Shown here piece by piece: positions 43,968 to 50,652 of a DNA stretch of 52,511 nucleotides. Under the pieces are notes generated by a model that saw only the letters and a program-made list of their open reading frames with translations, was not told the origin of the DNA and searched no databases. Position numbers and translations under genes: made by a program. Source of the DNA: Candidatus Levyibacteriota bacterium (GTDB taxonomy: Bacteria > Patescibacteriota > Microgenomatia > Levybacterales > UBA12049); assembly GCA_016199085.1 (NCBI GenBank), contig JACQHJ010000008.1:1-52511 (forward strand), written 5' to 3'. Position 1 is the stretch's first letter; every line of letters begins with the position of its first letter.

Positions 43968-45011
43968 AGATACCTCTGCAACTATTTTATAGTTATGGAC
44001 ATTAATTGCCAGTAGATACTCTGCTGTGCTTGGAGCAGCTGCCTCAAGTCTTGCAAGAAGAAGTTTTGCCTTCTCTAACTGCACGGGCGTATATGATCTG
44101 TAATCCGAAAAGGGAGTAAGTATGTCTGCGTATATTTCAGCTTTATCCTCATACATTTTAGTAGTACTATATTTGCTGACTACATACCTGTCATACCCTG
44201 GCATTATACTACCGTAAACAAAACCATCCGGATTTAAGTGTCTATATTCAGGATCTCTTTCATATACGAACATTCCGCAATATGACGTATCTACTCCGTG
44301 GCCAAGCTCATGGATTATGACATGAGGCTTACCATTATAAAATGTATGAAGGGGAAGTATCATGGTATCGGGTAAAGCCTCGTAAACACCGGCTGTTCTC
44401 ATTCCATTTGCAAATGGGCTCTCGTCGACAATCTTAACTTTTCTAATTTCTGAAGCCCTAACAATTTCTACGGGAACAAAGTTAAAAGTACTCATAAATA
44501 TTTCTGTTCCCGATTTCAATCTCTCAAAATCCAATGAGTCAAAATCAACAGCTTTATATGGAAGAAATACATCTTTTAATTCCATTCCTGAAGGAACTTC
44601 AACAGAGAAAGAAAAATTGCTGGTAAAAGCATTTAACAGATCCAAAACCTCTCTTGTTGTTGATGCTTGGTAAAGCTGATCAAGGTAAGGTTCAACTTCC
44701 ACTAAAGTTAACCCTAATTCTTTTGCCTTATTTTGAGCGAATTGTTTAAATATTCCATAGTCTGTGCTTGGCACTTGACCCTTCCTGTTGAAAGCAAAGT
44801 CAACAATCCTTGCGGCTTCTGAAGGCACAACAGGACATGCATCTTGCAGAAAATTTTGCGCAAGTCTGGGAAGAAGAAAAGGATCGTTTGCGGAATATTC
44901 ACCCACACCAGCTGTTGATGCAATAGAAAGAGCAACGGCAGCAGACACAAAAGGCCGCATATTTCTACGCCTTACAAAATGTGGACCATTATCACGCTCT
45001 CTGTTAAACAT
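43926..45011 (-). CDS. Secreted or anchored putative zinc metalloprotease
   Basis: 361 residues. A basic start (MFNRERDNGPHFVRRRNMR) and a hydrophobic segment (about 19-36) suggest a signal or anchor. The zinc motif is HVIIHELGHGVDTSYC (HELGH at about 234) and the third ligand is probably Glu in YEDKAEIYADIL (about 293), a gluzincin-like arrangement. Six cysteines occur outside the cytoplasmic part. No exact family assigned. The promoter at 45020-45048 (TTGATA-17-TGaTATAAT) ends 8 nt before the ATG. The C-terminus overlaps the convergent GT-C gene by 42 bp. Confidence 0.7.
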   Translation of the reverse strand: MFNRERDNGPHFVRRRNMRPFVSAAVALSIASTAGVGEYSANDPFLLPRLAQNFLQDACPVVPSEAARIVDFAFNRKGQVPSTDYGIFKQFAQNKAKELGLTLVEVEPYLDQLYQASTTREVLDLLNAFTSNFSFSVEVPSGMELKDVFLPYKAVDFDSLDFERLKSGTEIFMSTFNFVPVEIVRASEIRKVKIVDESPFANGMRTAGVYEALPDTMILPLHTFYNGKPHVIIHELGHGVDTSYCGMFVYERDPEYRHLNPDGFVYGSIMPGYDRYVVSKYSTTKMYEDKAEIYADILTPFSDYRSYTPVQLEKAKLLLARLEAAAPSTAEYLLAINVHNYKIVAEVSSSSCAPRTYPCKS

Positions 45012-45019
45012 AAGCGATA

Positions 45020-45048
45020 ATTATATCAGTCATGTCAGTAAATATCAA
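45020..45048 (-). promoter_or_regulatory. Promoter of the metalloprotease gene
   Basis: Minus strand: TTGATA (45043-45048), 17 bp, TGaTATAAT (-10 at 45020-45025), 8 nt to the ATG. It separates this gene from the structured RNA transcribed just upstream. Confidence 0.7.
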
Positions 45049-45073
45049 ACTATAGGTTAGACAAGGAAACCGC

Positions 45074-45097
45074 AAAAAAACCCCTTGCGGGGCTTTT
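45074..45097 (-). terminator. Rho-independent terminator of the candidate small RNA
   Basis: The minus strand reads AAAAAGCCCC-GCAA-GGGG followed by TTTTTTT: a GC stem with a GCAA tetraloop and a U tract. The A-rich 5' side could make it work on both strands. It is the only classical terminator I see in the window. Confidence 0.8.
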
Positions 45098-45151
45098 TCG
45101 GGGTAATCTATTGCTAGATCTCCTGCCTTTAATACTTTCGTATTAGAGGTA
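45074..45151 (-). ncRNA. Candidate small structured RNA (about 78 nt)
   Basis: Minus strand, between a consensus promoter (45158-45186) and a terminator. Three successive hairpins, each closed by a GNRA tetraloop: (1) CCTcTAATAC-GAAA-GTATTAaAGG, a ten-position stem with one mismatch; (2) ATCTA-GCAA-TAGAT; (3) the terminator CCCC-GCAA-GGGG. No start codon with an RBS is visible. The next gene downstream has its own promoter, so this is more likely a free RNA than a leader. I cannot match it to tmRNA, 6S, RNase P, SRP RNA or a known riboswitch. Confidence 0.6.
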
Positions 45152-45157
45152 AAAAGC

Positions 45158-45186
45158 ATTTTATACTCCTAATCATACTTTGTCAA
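45158..45186 (-). promoter_or_regulatory. Promoter of the candidate small RNA
   Basis: Minus strand: TTGACA (45181-45186), 17 bp, TAAAAT (45158-45163). Predicted start at about 45150-45151. A consensus -35 and ideal spacing. Confidence 0.7.
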
Positions 45187-45213
45187 TAGGCAAAATATAA
45201 AACACAAATTAAG

Positions 45214-45471
45214 TTACTGGCGTGCTTGAAGTTTTGATTTCACCTCTTGGTTAAATGAACTGTACCATCCTTCAAAGTCCGCTTGTTTTCTTTCAATGTT
45301 TGAGAATTTACTTTTATAGATAGATTGGTTTTTGGAAATAATTTGATTAAATTCATTAAAATTATTCTCGATGTTGCTTAGTTTTGTCGAAAGAACAACA
45401 AAAAGAATTGCTATTGCTGCAAATGAGAGTATTGAAATGTAAAACCCGATAATTCCTAACTTTGACTCCAT
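45214..45471 (-). CDS. Small membrane protein with coiled coil
   Basis: 85 residues: one N-terminal membrane helix (about 7-28, rich in I, F, A) followed by a polar helical region with heptad-like spacing (LSNIENNFNEFNQIISKNQ and onward). Family not recognised. An AAAGGAG site precedes the ATG. It lies 11 bp downstream of another 85-codon gene on the same strand, so it is probably the second gene of an operon. Confidence 0.6.
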   Translation of the reverse strand: MESKLGIIGFYISILSFAAIAILFVVLSTKLSNIENNFNEFNQIISKNQSIYKSKFSNIERKQADFEGWYSSFNQEVKSKLQARQ

Positions 45472-45482
45472 AATACTCCTTT

Positions 45483-45740
45483 CTAAGCAGTCCTCATTCT
45501 TGGTGAGGATACAATGAGAGGTCTAACAAGTGTTCCTCCGCCGATTGGAACTAACCTTCTTGGTATAGTCGTCGCTACGTATACCACAGGATTTCCTTCT
45601 TGGGGTGTCGATCTTTTGTGAACAACCGTTGCTTCTACTCTTGCTCTTTTTTCATTTGGTCCTTGAAAGTATATGACAACATCTGTTCCCAGGCTTACTG
45701 TTCTTACTTTTTTAAATTCTCCCTGTCTTCTTTCCGGCAT
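45483..45740 (-). CDS. Hypothetical ORFan, arginine-rich
   Basis: 85 residues, probably a small beta-rich protein (VRTVSLGTDVVIYFQG, ARVEATVVHKRS, VVYVATTIPRR). No family recognised. The promoter at 45749-45777 (TTGACA-17-TGaTAATAT) ends 8 nt before the ATG and strongly supports the gene. Arg exceeds Lys about threefold. Confidence 0.6.
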   Translation of the reverse strand: MPERRQGEFKKVRTVSLGTDVVIYFQGPNEKRARVEATVVHKRSTPQEGNPVVYVATTIPRRLVPIGGGTLVRPLIVSSPRMRTA

Positions 45741-45748
45741 AGTCGAAG

Positions 45749-45777
45749 ATATTATCAGACTAATAATAACTTGTCAA
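45749..45777 (-). promoter_or_regulatory. Promoter of the 45483-45740 ORFan
   Basis: Minus strand: TTGACA (45772-45777), 17 bp, TGaTAATAT (-10 at 45749-45754), 8 nt to ATG. Confidence 0.7.
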
Positions 45778-45781
45778 TTGA

Positions 45782-46339
45782 TTAAGGTTTTATAAAGTTT
45801 GAAGCGGTTATTACAAGCAAAACTCCAATGGTATTAAATATAAATGAAATTATAATAAATTTATAAACCTTTACTTTTGATATTCCAAGCAAACTTACTC
45901 CGATTTCATCAGGCAGGGGAGAGGCAATAATAAAGGCACCAATCACAGGCAGAGTCCAGCTGAAGTATTTTGTGTGCAAAACGTGATTAATATGATTTCC
46001 CCCTAATCTTTCATAAATACCGTCAATTTCTTTTACCAAATCATCTTTTACAAATTTATATATCGTCAAGTCTCCAAGTACTGCTCCCAAACCAGCTAGT
46101 ATCCCTAGTTCTATGGGAGAAAGTGTTTCGGCAAGAATAAGTAAAATTACGGTCGCAGTTGCAACGGTAAATGAAGACGTAAAAAAAATTCCGGCAATAA
46201 AACCACCTATGTAACCTAATTCTCCAAAACGAAGTAGGAAAGTATGGAATTGTTCGGATCTTGAAAGAATCAGTGCAAAAACAATGGAAAGGAAAAGAAA
46301 AGTCAGGTTTCTATATTTCCAATGTTTTAATAAGTACAT
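45782..46339 (-). CDS. Multi-pass membrane protein, VTT/DedA-like
   Basis: 185 residues with about five hydrophobic segments. GELGYIGGFIAGIFF and LGAVLGDLTIYKFVKDD, then IGAFIIASPLPDEIGVSLLG, recall the VTT/DedA fold (the GD.. and PLPDE motifs in place of FxRxxP), but similarity is weak and the protein differs from the DedA at 30.1-30.7 kb. A TGcTATAGT box ends 6 nt before the ATG, so it is predicted leaderless. Function unknown; lipid or small-molecule transport is a guess. Confidence 0.65.
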   Translation of the reverse strand: MYLLKHWKYRNLTFLFLSIVFALILSRSEQFHTFLLRFGELGYIGGFIAGIFFTSSFTVATATVILLILAETLSPIELGILAGLGAVLGDLTIYKFVKDDLVKEIDGIYERLGGNHINHVLHTKYFSWTLPVIGAFIIASPLPDEIGVSLLGISKVKVYKFIIISFIFNTIGVLLVITASNFIKP

Positions 46340-46353
46340 GTATTTACTATAGC

Positions 46354-46372
46354 AAAATATTTGTAATATTTT
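46354..46372. repeat. Inverted repeat in a divergent intergenic region
   Basis: AAAATATT-tgt-AATATTTT, perfect 8-bp arms, 15 nt upstream of the start of the VTT-like gene. Possible operator; AT-rich, so chance is not excluded. Confidence 0.35.
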
Positions 46373-46387
46373 AAATAAACTATATAC

Positions 46388-46401
46388 TTAATGATCATTA
46401 A
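46388..46401. repeat. Perfect 14-bp palindrome in the same intergenic region
   Basis: TTAATGATCATTAA, between two divergent genes, 9 bp before the -35 box of the plus-strand gene. Possible operator. Confidence 0.35.
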
Positions 46402-46409
46402 TCCTATAG

Positions 46410-46438
46410 TTGAATTCAGGACTTTTGCATGCTAATAT
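46410..46438 (+). promoter_or_regulatory. Promoter of the 46445-47077 gene
   Basis: TTGAAT (46410-46415), 17 bp, TGcTAATAT (-10 at 46433-46438), 6 nt to ATG. Predicted leaderless. Confidence 0.7.
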
Positions 46439-46444
46439 GTAACG

Positions 46445-47077
46445 ATGTCTGAGCTGATTGGTAAAAATCCCAAGCTTCAACCAGAATATTGGGAAGGAAA
46501 AACAATCCATGATGGTGGAGAATTAACTGATTATCCTGAATATGGAAAAGGCGAAATTGCCTTTGCAAGAGAGTCAGTAAGGGCCGTATTGGGCAATCCG
46601 CCATTCGCAATTCCCCACGAACCGGTTGCAATCTTTGAACATGGCACAACTTTTGACTCCTCTGCTTATCAACCAGGTACAGTCGTAAATCTAACCGTAG
46701 AATCATTAATAGGTCCCTTAGGCAACAATTTAGCGTTGTTTATTAGAAAGTACTGGGCATCTGTAGTGAAATCTAAGGACAAGGCTCCAGGCCCAGAATC
46801 CCTTTTAATTGGATTCAACGAATGGGTTGAGCATGTTGGATATAGCAATCGAGAAGTTAGAAGAATGAATTATGGAATAAGTCCCGTCCCTTTCCCCGTA
46901 AGTTTTAGGATTGGGGAAATTTGGAGAGACCAAGTTTCAAGTGTTGGAAATATAGAAGAGCTAAGGAAAGCTACTAGACTTGAGGTAATTGCCGTAGGTC
47001 AACAAGTAAAAAGAGATGTTAGAGAAAGAAATCCTCTTAGGAGACTACGACTCGTTCCATCTAGGTTTTCGGCTTAA
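46445..47077 (+). CDS. Hypothetical ORFan
   Basis: 210 residues, soluble, no recognised family. Aromatic and Pro-rich N-terminus (LQPEYWEGKTIHDGGEL), a middle with ESLIGPLGNNLALFIRKYW, and a basic C-terminus (RNPLRRLRLVPSRFSA). The promoter placed 6 nt before the ATG supports expression as a leaderless mRNA. It ends 21 bp from the convergent ORFan at 47099. Confidence 0.6.
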   Translation: MSELIGKNPKLQPEYWEGKTIHDGGELTDYPEYGKGEIAFARESVRAVLGNPPFAIPHEPVAIFEHGTTFDSSAYQPGTVVNLTVESLIGPLGNNLALFIRKYWASVVKSKDKAPGPESLLIGFNEWVEHVGYSNREVRRMNYGISPVPFPVSFRIGEIWRDQVSSVGNIEELRKATRLEVIAVGQQVKRDVRERNPLRRLRLVPSRFSA

Positions 47078-47098
47078 TTGTCATTAGAGACAGTGGAA

Positions 47099-47587
47099 TT
47101 ATTCTCTTTCTACTCCTCTTCCGAAGTCCTGAGCAGTCTCGGTTCCCATTAGAGTTGGTATAACCATTCCGTTCTCAATAGTTACTAATCCTGCATCAAC
47201 CATCATATCAGCCCATGATTTAATAGGTAATAGCTCAAAAGCATCTTCCTCTGTCGCTTGAAATACTTCGTTTAGCTCTCCACAGAATGCTTCAGAAACT
47301 TCATGTGCAGCTAAATAACTGTCAGGATGTGCTTCGCTGTATAAGCTGGATGCAGAATCACGCAACATTCCTGCTGCAAGAGGATAAATATGGTCAAAAT
47401 CTCCCGCATCTACTGTTCCGGCCCATTCTTCGGATATTCTGTATCTTTGTTGAAATTCCTGTCGTAATCCAGTTTGTAGTGTGGTGTCAAAAAGAATTAA
47501 GGCTCCTGAATTACCAGACTGCTCTACTCTTGTACGAACTTGTCCTAAAAATTGAGGCAATGGTATTTCTCTGTTTTGAAGTGTCAT
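47099..47587 (-). CDS. Hypothetical ORFan, acidic and lysine-poor
   Basis: 162 residues, acidic, with a single lysine and about nine arginines; no recognised family. Segments such as HIYPLAAGMLRDSASSL and YLAAHEVSEAFCGELNEVF predict helices. A promoter (TTGACA-17-TATTTT, 47597-47625) lies 9 nt upstream of the ATG. The composition is unlike the lysine-rich core genes of the window. Confidence 0.6.
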   Translation of the reverse strand: MTLQNREIPLPQFLGQVRTRVEQSGNSGALILFDTTLQTGLRQEFQQRYRISEEWAGTVDAGDFDHIYPLAAGMLRDSASSLYSEAHPDSYLAAHEVSEAFCGELNEVFQATEEDAFELLPIKSWADMMVDAGLVTIENGMVIPTLMGTETAQDFGRGVERE

Positions 47588-47596
47588 TCAAGTAAC

Positions 47597-47625
47597 AAAA
47601 TAGCACCTAACAAATACTTTGTCAA
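47597..47625 (-). promoter_or_regulatory. Promoter of the 47099-47587 ORFan
   Basis: Minus strand: TTGACA (47620-47625), 17 bp, TATTTT (47597-47602), 9 nt to ATG. Confidence 0.65.
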
Positions 47626-47640
47626 CGATAATCTGATTAG

Positions 47641-47716
47641 TCTGGTTCAGCAATCTAAGCATCACTTAAATTTGTACCGCCAAATGCTTAGGAATTGGAA
47701 CCAGATATTGAATCTC
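47641..47716 (+). repeat. Dispersed repeat copy R1 with imperfect palindrome
   Basis: The core TTTGTACCGCCAAATGC and GGAATTGGAACCAGATA (47671-47707) matches copies R2-R4. In this copy the core is the right arm of an imperfect palindrome: TCTGGTTC (47641-47648) with GAACCAGA (47698-47705), and TAAGCAT (47656-47662) with ATGCTTA (47684-47690). The ATG at 47684 opens a 50-codon frame beginning MLRNWNQILNLL. Beyond about codon 14 that frame is antisense to the nucleotidyltransferase gene. Confidence 0.75.
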
Positions 47717-47726
47717 TTAGCTTATT

Positions 47727-48179
47727 TTAAAAGTCGTCATTTTCCAGTTTCCATTCCTCAACTACATGAGAGTCTCTTGCGACAAAAGGAGATTGTGAAT
47801 GCATTCGGTAATAATGGCTTCTCTCGCTTGGTGTAAGAAGCTCACTTTTAATTGTGGCTCTAATATCTACTGTTAATCCACTTCTCCTGAATGCTGCTGT
47901 TACGCGTCTATATCTTCTGCTTCCCCAACCTGTTTGCCACTCTCCTCCATTAAATATTATATCTAAGTCTATATCCTCTCCATCTTCATATGTTCCTTTT
48001 GCATAACTTCCGCCTAGAGTAAACGCGTCTATAGATGGAATACTAGTAAGCAATGCAGCTAATATTGTAGGAACCGTTAGATAGATAGAGTGTCGACTTT
48101 TATTGTGATACCCTGCAATATATAAATGCGTTTGTTCTACGTCTGGAATTTTCCGTTTAGTTCTGTGTTCAGGCGACAT
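47727..48179 (-). CDS. Minimal nucleotidyltransferase-like protein (Pol beta superfamily)
   Basis: 150 residues. The motif TLGGSYAKGTYEDGEDIDLDI (residues 54-74, split as LGGSYAKG and EDIDLDI) is the GS...DxD signature of the nucleotidyltransferase superfamily. A later VDIR may give the third carboxylate. It could transfer a nucleotide to protein or RNA, or be part of a toxin-antitoxin MNT system, but no HEPN partner is next to it. The promoter TTGAAA-17-TAAAAT (48187-48215) ends 7 nt before the ATG (leaderless). Flanked by repeats R1 and R2. Confidence 0.7.
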   Translation of the reverse strand: MSPEHRTKRKIPDVEQTHLYIAGYHNKSRHSIYLTVPTILAALLTSIPSIDAFTLGGSYAKGTYEDGEDIDLDIIFNGGEWQTGWGSRRYRRVTAAFRRSGLTVDIRATIKSELLTPSERSHYYRMHSQSPFVARDSHVVEEWKLENDDF

Positions 48180-48186
48180 GGAGCAT

Positions 48187-48215
48187 ATTTTAACTCAAGA
48201 AAACTTTAATTTCAA
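48187..48215 (-). promoter_or_regulatory. Promoter of the nucleotidyltransferase-like gene
   Basis: Minus strand: TTGAAA (48210-48215), 17 bp, TAAAAT (48187-48192), 7 nt to ATG. Predicted leaderless. Confidence 0.65.
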
Positions 48216-48226
48216 ACTATAGGGCT

Positions 48227-48294
48227 GAGCACCCCAAATGTTTCAGAATTGGAACGAGATACGAGTTTCGCTGGAGAAATGGAAAGAACTTTAA
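48227..48294 (+). repeat. Dispersed repeat copy R2 / micropeptide frame
   Basis: GAGCACCCCAAATG then TTTCAGAATTGGAACGAGATACG. The ATG at 48238 gives an 18-residue frame, MFQNWNEIRVSLEKWKEL, ending at 48294. It aligns in frame with R3 and R4, with several synonymous differences. It lies upstream of the promoter of the first PurM-like gene. Confidence 0.7.
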
Positions 48295-48314
48295 ATCCCA
48301 ATCCGCAGCAACTT

Positions 48315-48343
48315 TTGACTTTAACTAAATTAGATATTAGAAT
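48315..48343 (+). promoter_or_regulatory. Promoter of the first PurM-like gene
   Basis: TTGACT (48315-48320), 17 bp, TAGAAT (48338-48343), 13 nt to the ATG at 48357. The predicted leader is about 7 nt, which supports the internal ATG over 48249. Confidence 0.65.
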
Positions 48344-48356
48344 CATTTATATCTTC

Positions 48357-49367
48357 ATGTCTATCACTTACCAAAAATCGGGAGTAAATTATAACCTCAT
48401 GGATCAGTTTAAAAACGCCTGTATAAAAGCTGGAAATAATTCTCCTCAATTAATAGAAATTCATGATTATTATCTAATTGATGTTCTTGAAGGACTGGGT
48501 AGTTTAGGCAAATTAGCTGATGATATTTATAAGCTAACTGGCAAGGACTACTATTATGAGGTGGGTTGGGGAAATGCAGCAACCGTAATAAACGATCTAA
48601 TATCCATAGGAGCTACTCCTTTAACATTAAAGCTATTCGTTGCAGCAGGAAATGAAAAATGGTTTGGAGATAAAAAGAGATGGAAGAATTTAGTTAAAGG
48701 CTTTAAGGATGCCGCAAACTACTCAAAAGCATTATGGAATGGCGGCGAAACCCAAACATTAGTAAAAGTTGTCTCTCCAGATTCTATCGTCTTAGCAGGG
48801 TCAGCTACTGGTATTGTAAAACCAAAGAGTTGGTTAATAGACGAAAACAATATTAGGGAAAACGACGATATCATATTTTTCAAAAGCTCTGGCATTCACA
48901 CAAACGGCGTCACCTTGATAAGAAAGCTATTTCAAAACAACGGAAAAACCCTAATAAAAGTAATTGAGCAGAAGACTATAATTTATAGCCCAATAATACT
49001 TAAGATTTTAAAAAATAATATAAAAATTCATTTCGCAACCCACATTACAGGTCATGGGTGGCGTAAGATTATGCGGCCTAAAAAGAATTTTGTTTACAGA
49101 ATAGATGAGATACCAACTCCTCCAGAAATTTTTAAAATTATTCAAACCAAAGCAAGTTTATCCGATTTACAAATGTATTCAGATTTTAATATGGGCGTAG
49201 GATATGCAATATTTGTTTCCCAAAAAGATACAAAGAAAGTATTAGAAATTGCAAGAAACTTGAAATTTAATGCATTTGCTGCTGGAAAAGTTGAATCAGG
49301 AGAAAGAAAAGTAATTATAGAACCATTGAATATTACCCTAGAAGGTAAATCTTTAAAAATAAGATAG
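48357..49367 (+). CDS. PurM-like (AIR synthase-related) protein 1
   Basis: 336 residues from the ATG at 48357. The open frame to 48249 crosses repeat R2 and the promoter, so it is not used. YQKSGVNYNLMDQFK (PurM N-terminal ATP-site segment), VINDLISIGATPL, GGETQTL, SSGIHTNGVTLIRKL and the C-terminal GHGWRKIMRP with YSDFNMGVGYAIFV follow PurM (phosphoribosylformylglycinamidine cyclo-ligase) in order. True PurM activity is uncertain. By eye it has about 38 Lys and 9 Arg, unlike its tandem paralog. Flanked by R2 and R3. Confidence 0.8.
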   Translation: MSITYQKSGVNYNLMDQFKNACIKAGNNSPQLIEIHDYYLIDVLEGLGSLGKLADDIYKLTGKDYYYEVGWGNAATVINDLISIGATPLTLKLFVAAGNEKWFGDKKRWKNLVKGFKDAANYSKALWNGGETQTLVKVVSPDSIVLAGSATGIVKPKSWLIDENNIRENDDIIFFKSSGIHTNGVTLIRKLFQNNGKTLIKVIEQKTIIYSPIILKILKNNIKIHFATHITGHGWRKIMRPKKNFVYRIDEIPTPPEIFKIIQTKASLSDLQMYSDFNMGVGYAIFVSQKDTKKVLEIARNLKFNAFAAGKVESGERKVIIEPLNITLEGKSLKIR

Positions 49368-49375
49368 TTTTAAAC

Positions 49376-49485
49376 GAGTACCCCAAATGTTTATGAATTG
49401 GAACCAAATACGAAGCTCGCTTAAAGCATGGCATGCGTCATTAAACCCTAGCTTTAACTCGAGACGATCATATGCTATAAAGTAA
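49376..49485 (+). repeat. Dispersed repeat copy R3 / micropeptide frame
   Basis: GAGTACCCCAAATG then TTTATGAATTGGAACCAAATACG. The ATG at 49387 opens a 32-codon frame beginning MFMNWNQIRSSLKAW and ending at 49485. It starts 9 nt after the stop of PurM-like 1. Confidence 0.7.
49473..49481 (+). promoter_or_regulatory. Extended -10 promoter of the second PurM-like gene
   Basis: TGcTATAAA (-10 at 49476-49481), predicted leader about 23 nt with AGGA 8 nt before the ATG at 49512. No clear -35. Confidence 0.4.
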
Positions 49486-49511
49486 CTACCTTAAGCTAAT
49501 AGGACTAAGTC

Positions 49512-50627
49512 ATGACAAACGAAAACCGATCAATTACTTATGCATCTACAGGAGTTAATTACGATGCCATGGATCCTATTAAAAGATTTGCTCAAATGGC
49601 GGCAAGAACCACTTCAGGAAACTTACGAGATTTAGGTTTTCAAGAACTTGAAGCAAGTAGAGGAGAGTCAGCCCATGTTATTGATGTTGGTCCATTTTAT
49701 CTTGCAACAGTAATGGAGGGATTAGGAACGAAAAATCTTGTTGCTGACGCAGTAAGAAGCGATAAAGAGCCATCCTTTTATAACAAAATAGCACAGGATA
49801 CTGTAGCGATGATAGTTAATGATTTAGTTGTCGTTGGTGCTAGACCAATGGTAGTAAGTGCATACTGGACTGCGGGAAGCGGAGACTGGTTTGAAGATGA
49901 AACAAGATCCAGGGAATTAGCAGAAGGATGGGCTAATGCTTGCAATAAGGCTGAAGCAATCTATGGAGGGGGTGAAACACCCACCCTTAAAGACATTATT
50001 AACCCTGGGACAGTAGATTTAGCTGGATCTGCAGTAGGGATCATTCAACCTAAGAGTAGACTTACATTAGGAGATAGAATTGCAGAAGGCGATAGGATTA
50101 TTTTAGCTCCGAGCTCAGGGATTCATGCTAATGGACTTACCTTAGCAAGAAGAATTGCTTTAGAAATTGCTGATGGATATAACACCAGATTATCTGATGG
50201 TAGAACCTATGGAGAAACCCTACTACAACCAACTCCAATATACGCCAAATTAGTACGAGAGCTTTTTGATGCAGGAGTTGACATTCATTATATGGTTAAT
50301 GTGACTGGACATGGCTGGAGGAAATTAATGAGAGCTACAAAAGATTACAAATATGTCATTGATGCTATACCTCAAGTACAACCAGAGTTTGATTTTATTA
50401 AGGGACATTCAGGCAATACCCTAGAGGAAATGTATGGAAATTTTAATATGGGCGCAGGATTTGCCTTTTTTGTTCCCGAACATGCAATGGAAAGAACTTT
50501 AGCTATAGCAAAAACCAGAGCATGTATTAATTTATTAAATGCAGGGGTCATTGAACCTGGACCGAAAGAAGTTGTAATAAATCCTGTTGGAGTAAGTTTT
50601 AAAGGAGAATCATTAAGTGTAAGATAA
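49512..50627 (+). CDS. PurM-like (AIR synthase-related) protein 2
   Basis: 371 residues, paralogous to the preceding gene over the whole length: ASTGVNYDAMDPIKRF, MEGLGTKNLVADA, MIVNDLVVVGARPM, GGGETPTL, SSGIHANGLTLARRI, TGHGWRKLMRATKDY and GNFNMGAGFAFFV. These are the PurM ATP- and substrate-binding segments. It resembles PurM more closely than the first copy does (GLGTKNL matches PurM GVGTK). By eye 15 Lys and 22 Arg. No other purine-biosynthesis gene is in the window, so the pathway role is open. Flanked by R3 and R4. Confidence 0.82.
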   Translation: MTNENRSITYASTGVNYDAMDPIKRFAQMAARTTSGNLRDLGFQELEASRGESAHVIDVGPFYLATVMEGLGTKNLVADAVRSDKEPSFYNKIAQDTVAMIVNDLVVVGARPMVVSAYWTAGSGDWFEDETRSRELAEGWANACNKAEAIYGGGETPTLKDIINPGTVDLAGSAVGIIQPKSRLTLGDRIAEGDRIILAPSSGIHANGLTLARRIALEIADGYNTRLSDGRTYGETLLQPTPIYAKLVRELFDAGVDIHYMVNVTGHGWRKLMRATKDYKYVIDAIPQVQPEFDFIKGHSGNTLEEMYGNFNMGAGFAFFVPEHAMERTLAIAKTRACINLLNAGVIEPGPKEVVINPVGVSFKGESLSVR

Positions 50628-50652
50628 TCCTGTCATAACAATCTAATCTTCA

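Noticed and set aside
45074-45151. Guanidine-II (mini-ykkC) or other known riboswitch
   Set aside because: The hairpin loops are GAAA and GCAA rather than ACGR tetraloops, and the downstream gene has its own promoter.
48249-48356. Upstream extension of the first PurM-like gene
   Set aside because: The segment crosses repeat R2 and contains the TTGACT-17-TAGAAT promoter; the family N-terminus begins at the internal ATG at 48357.
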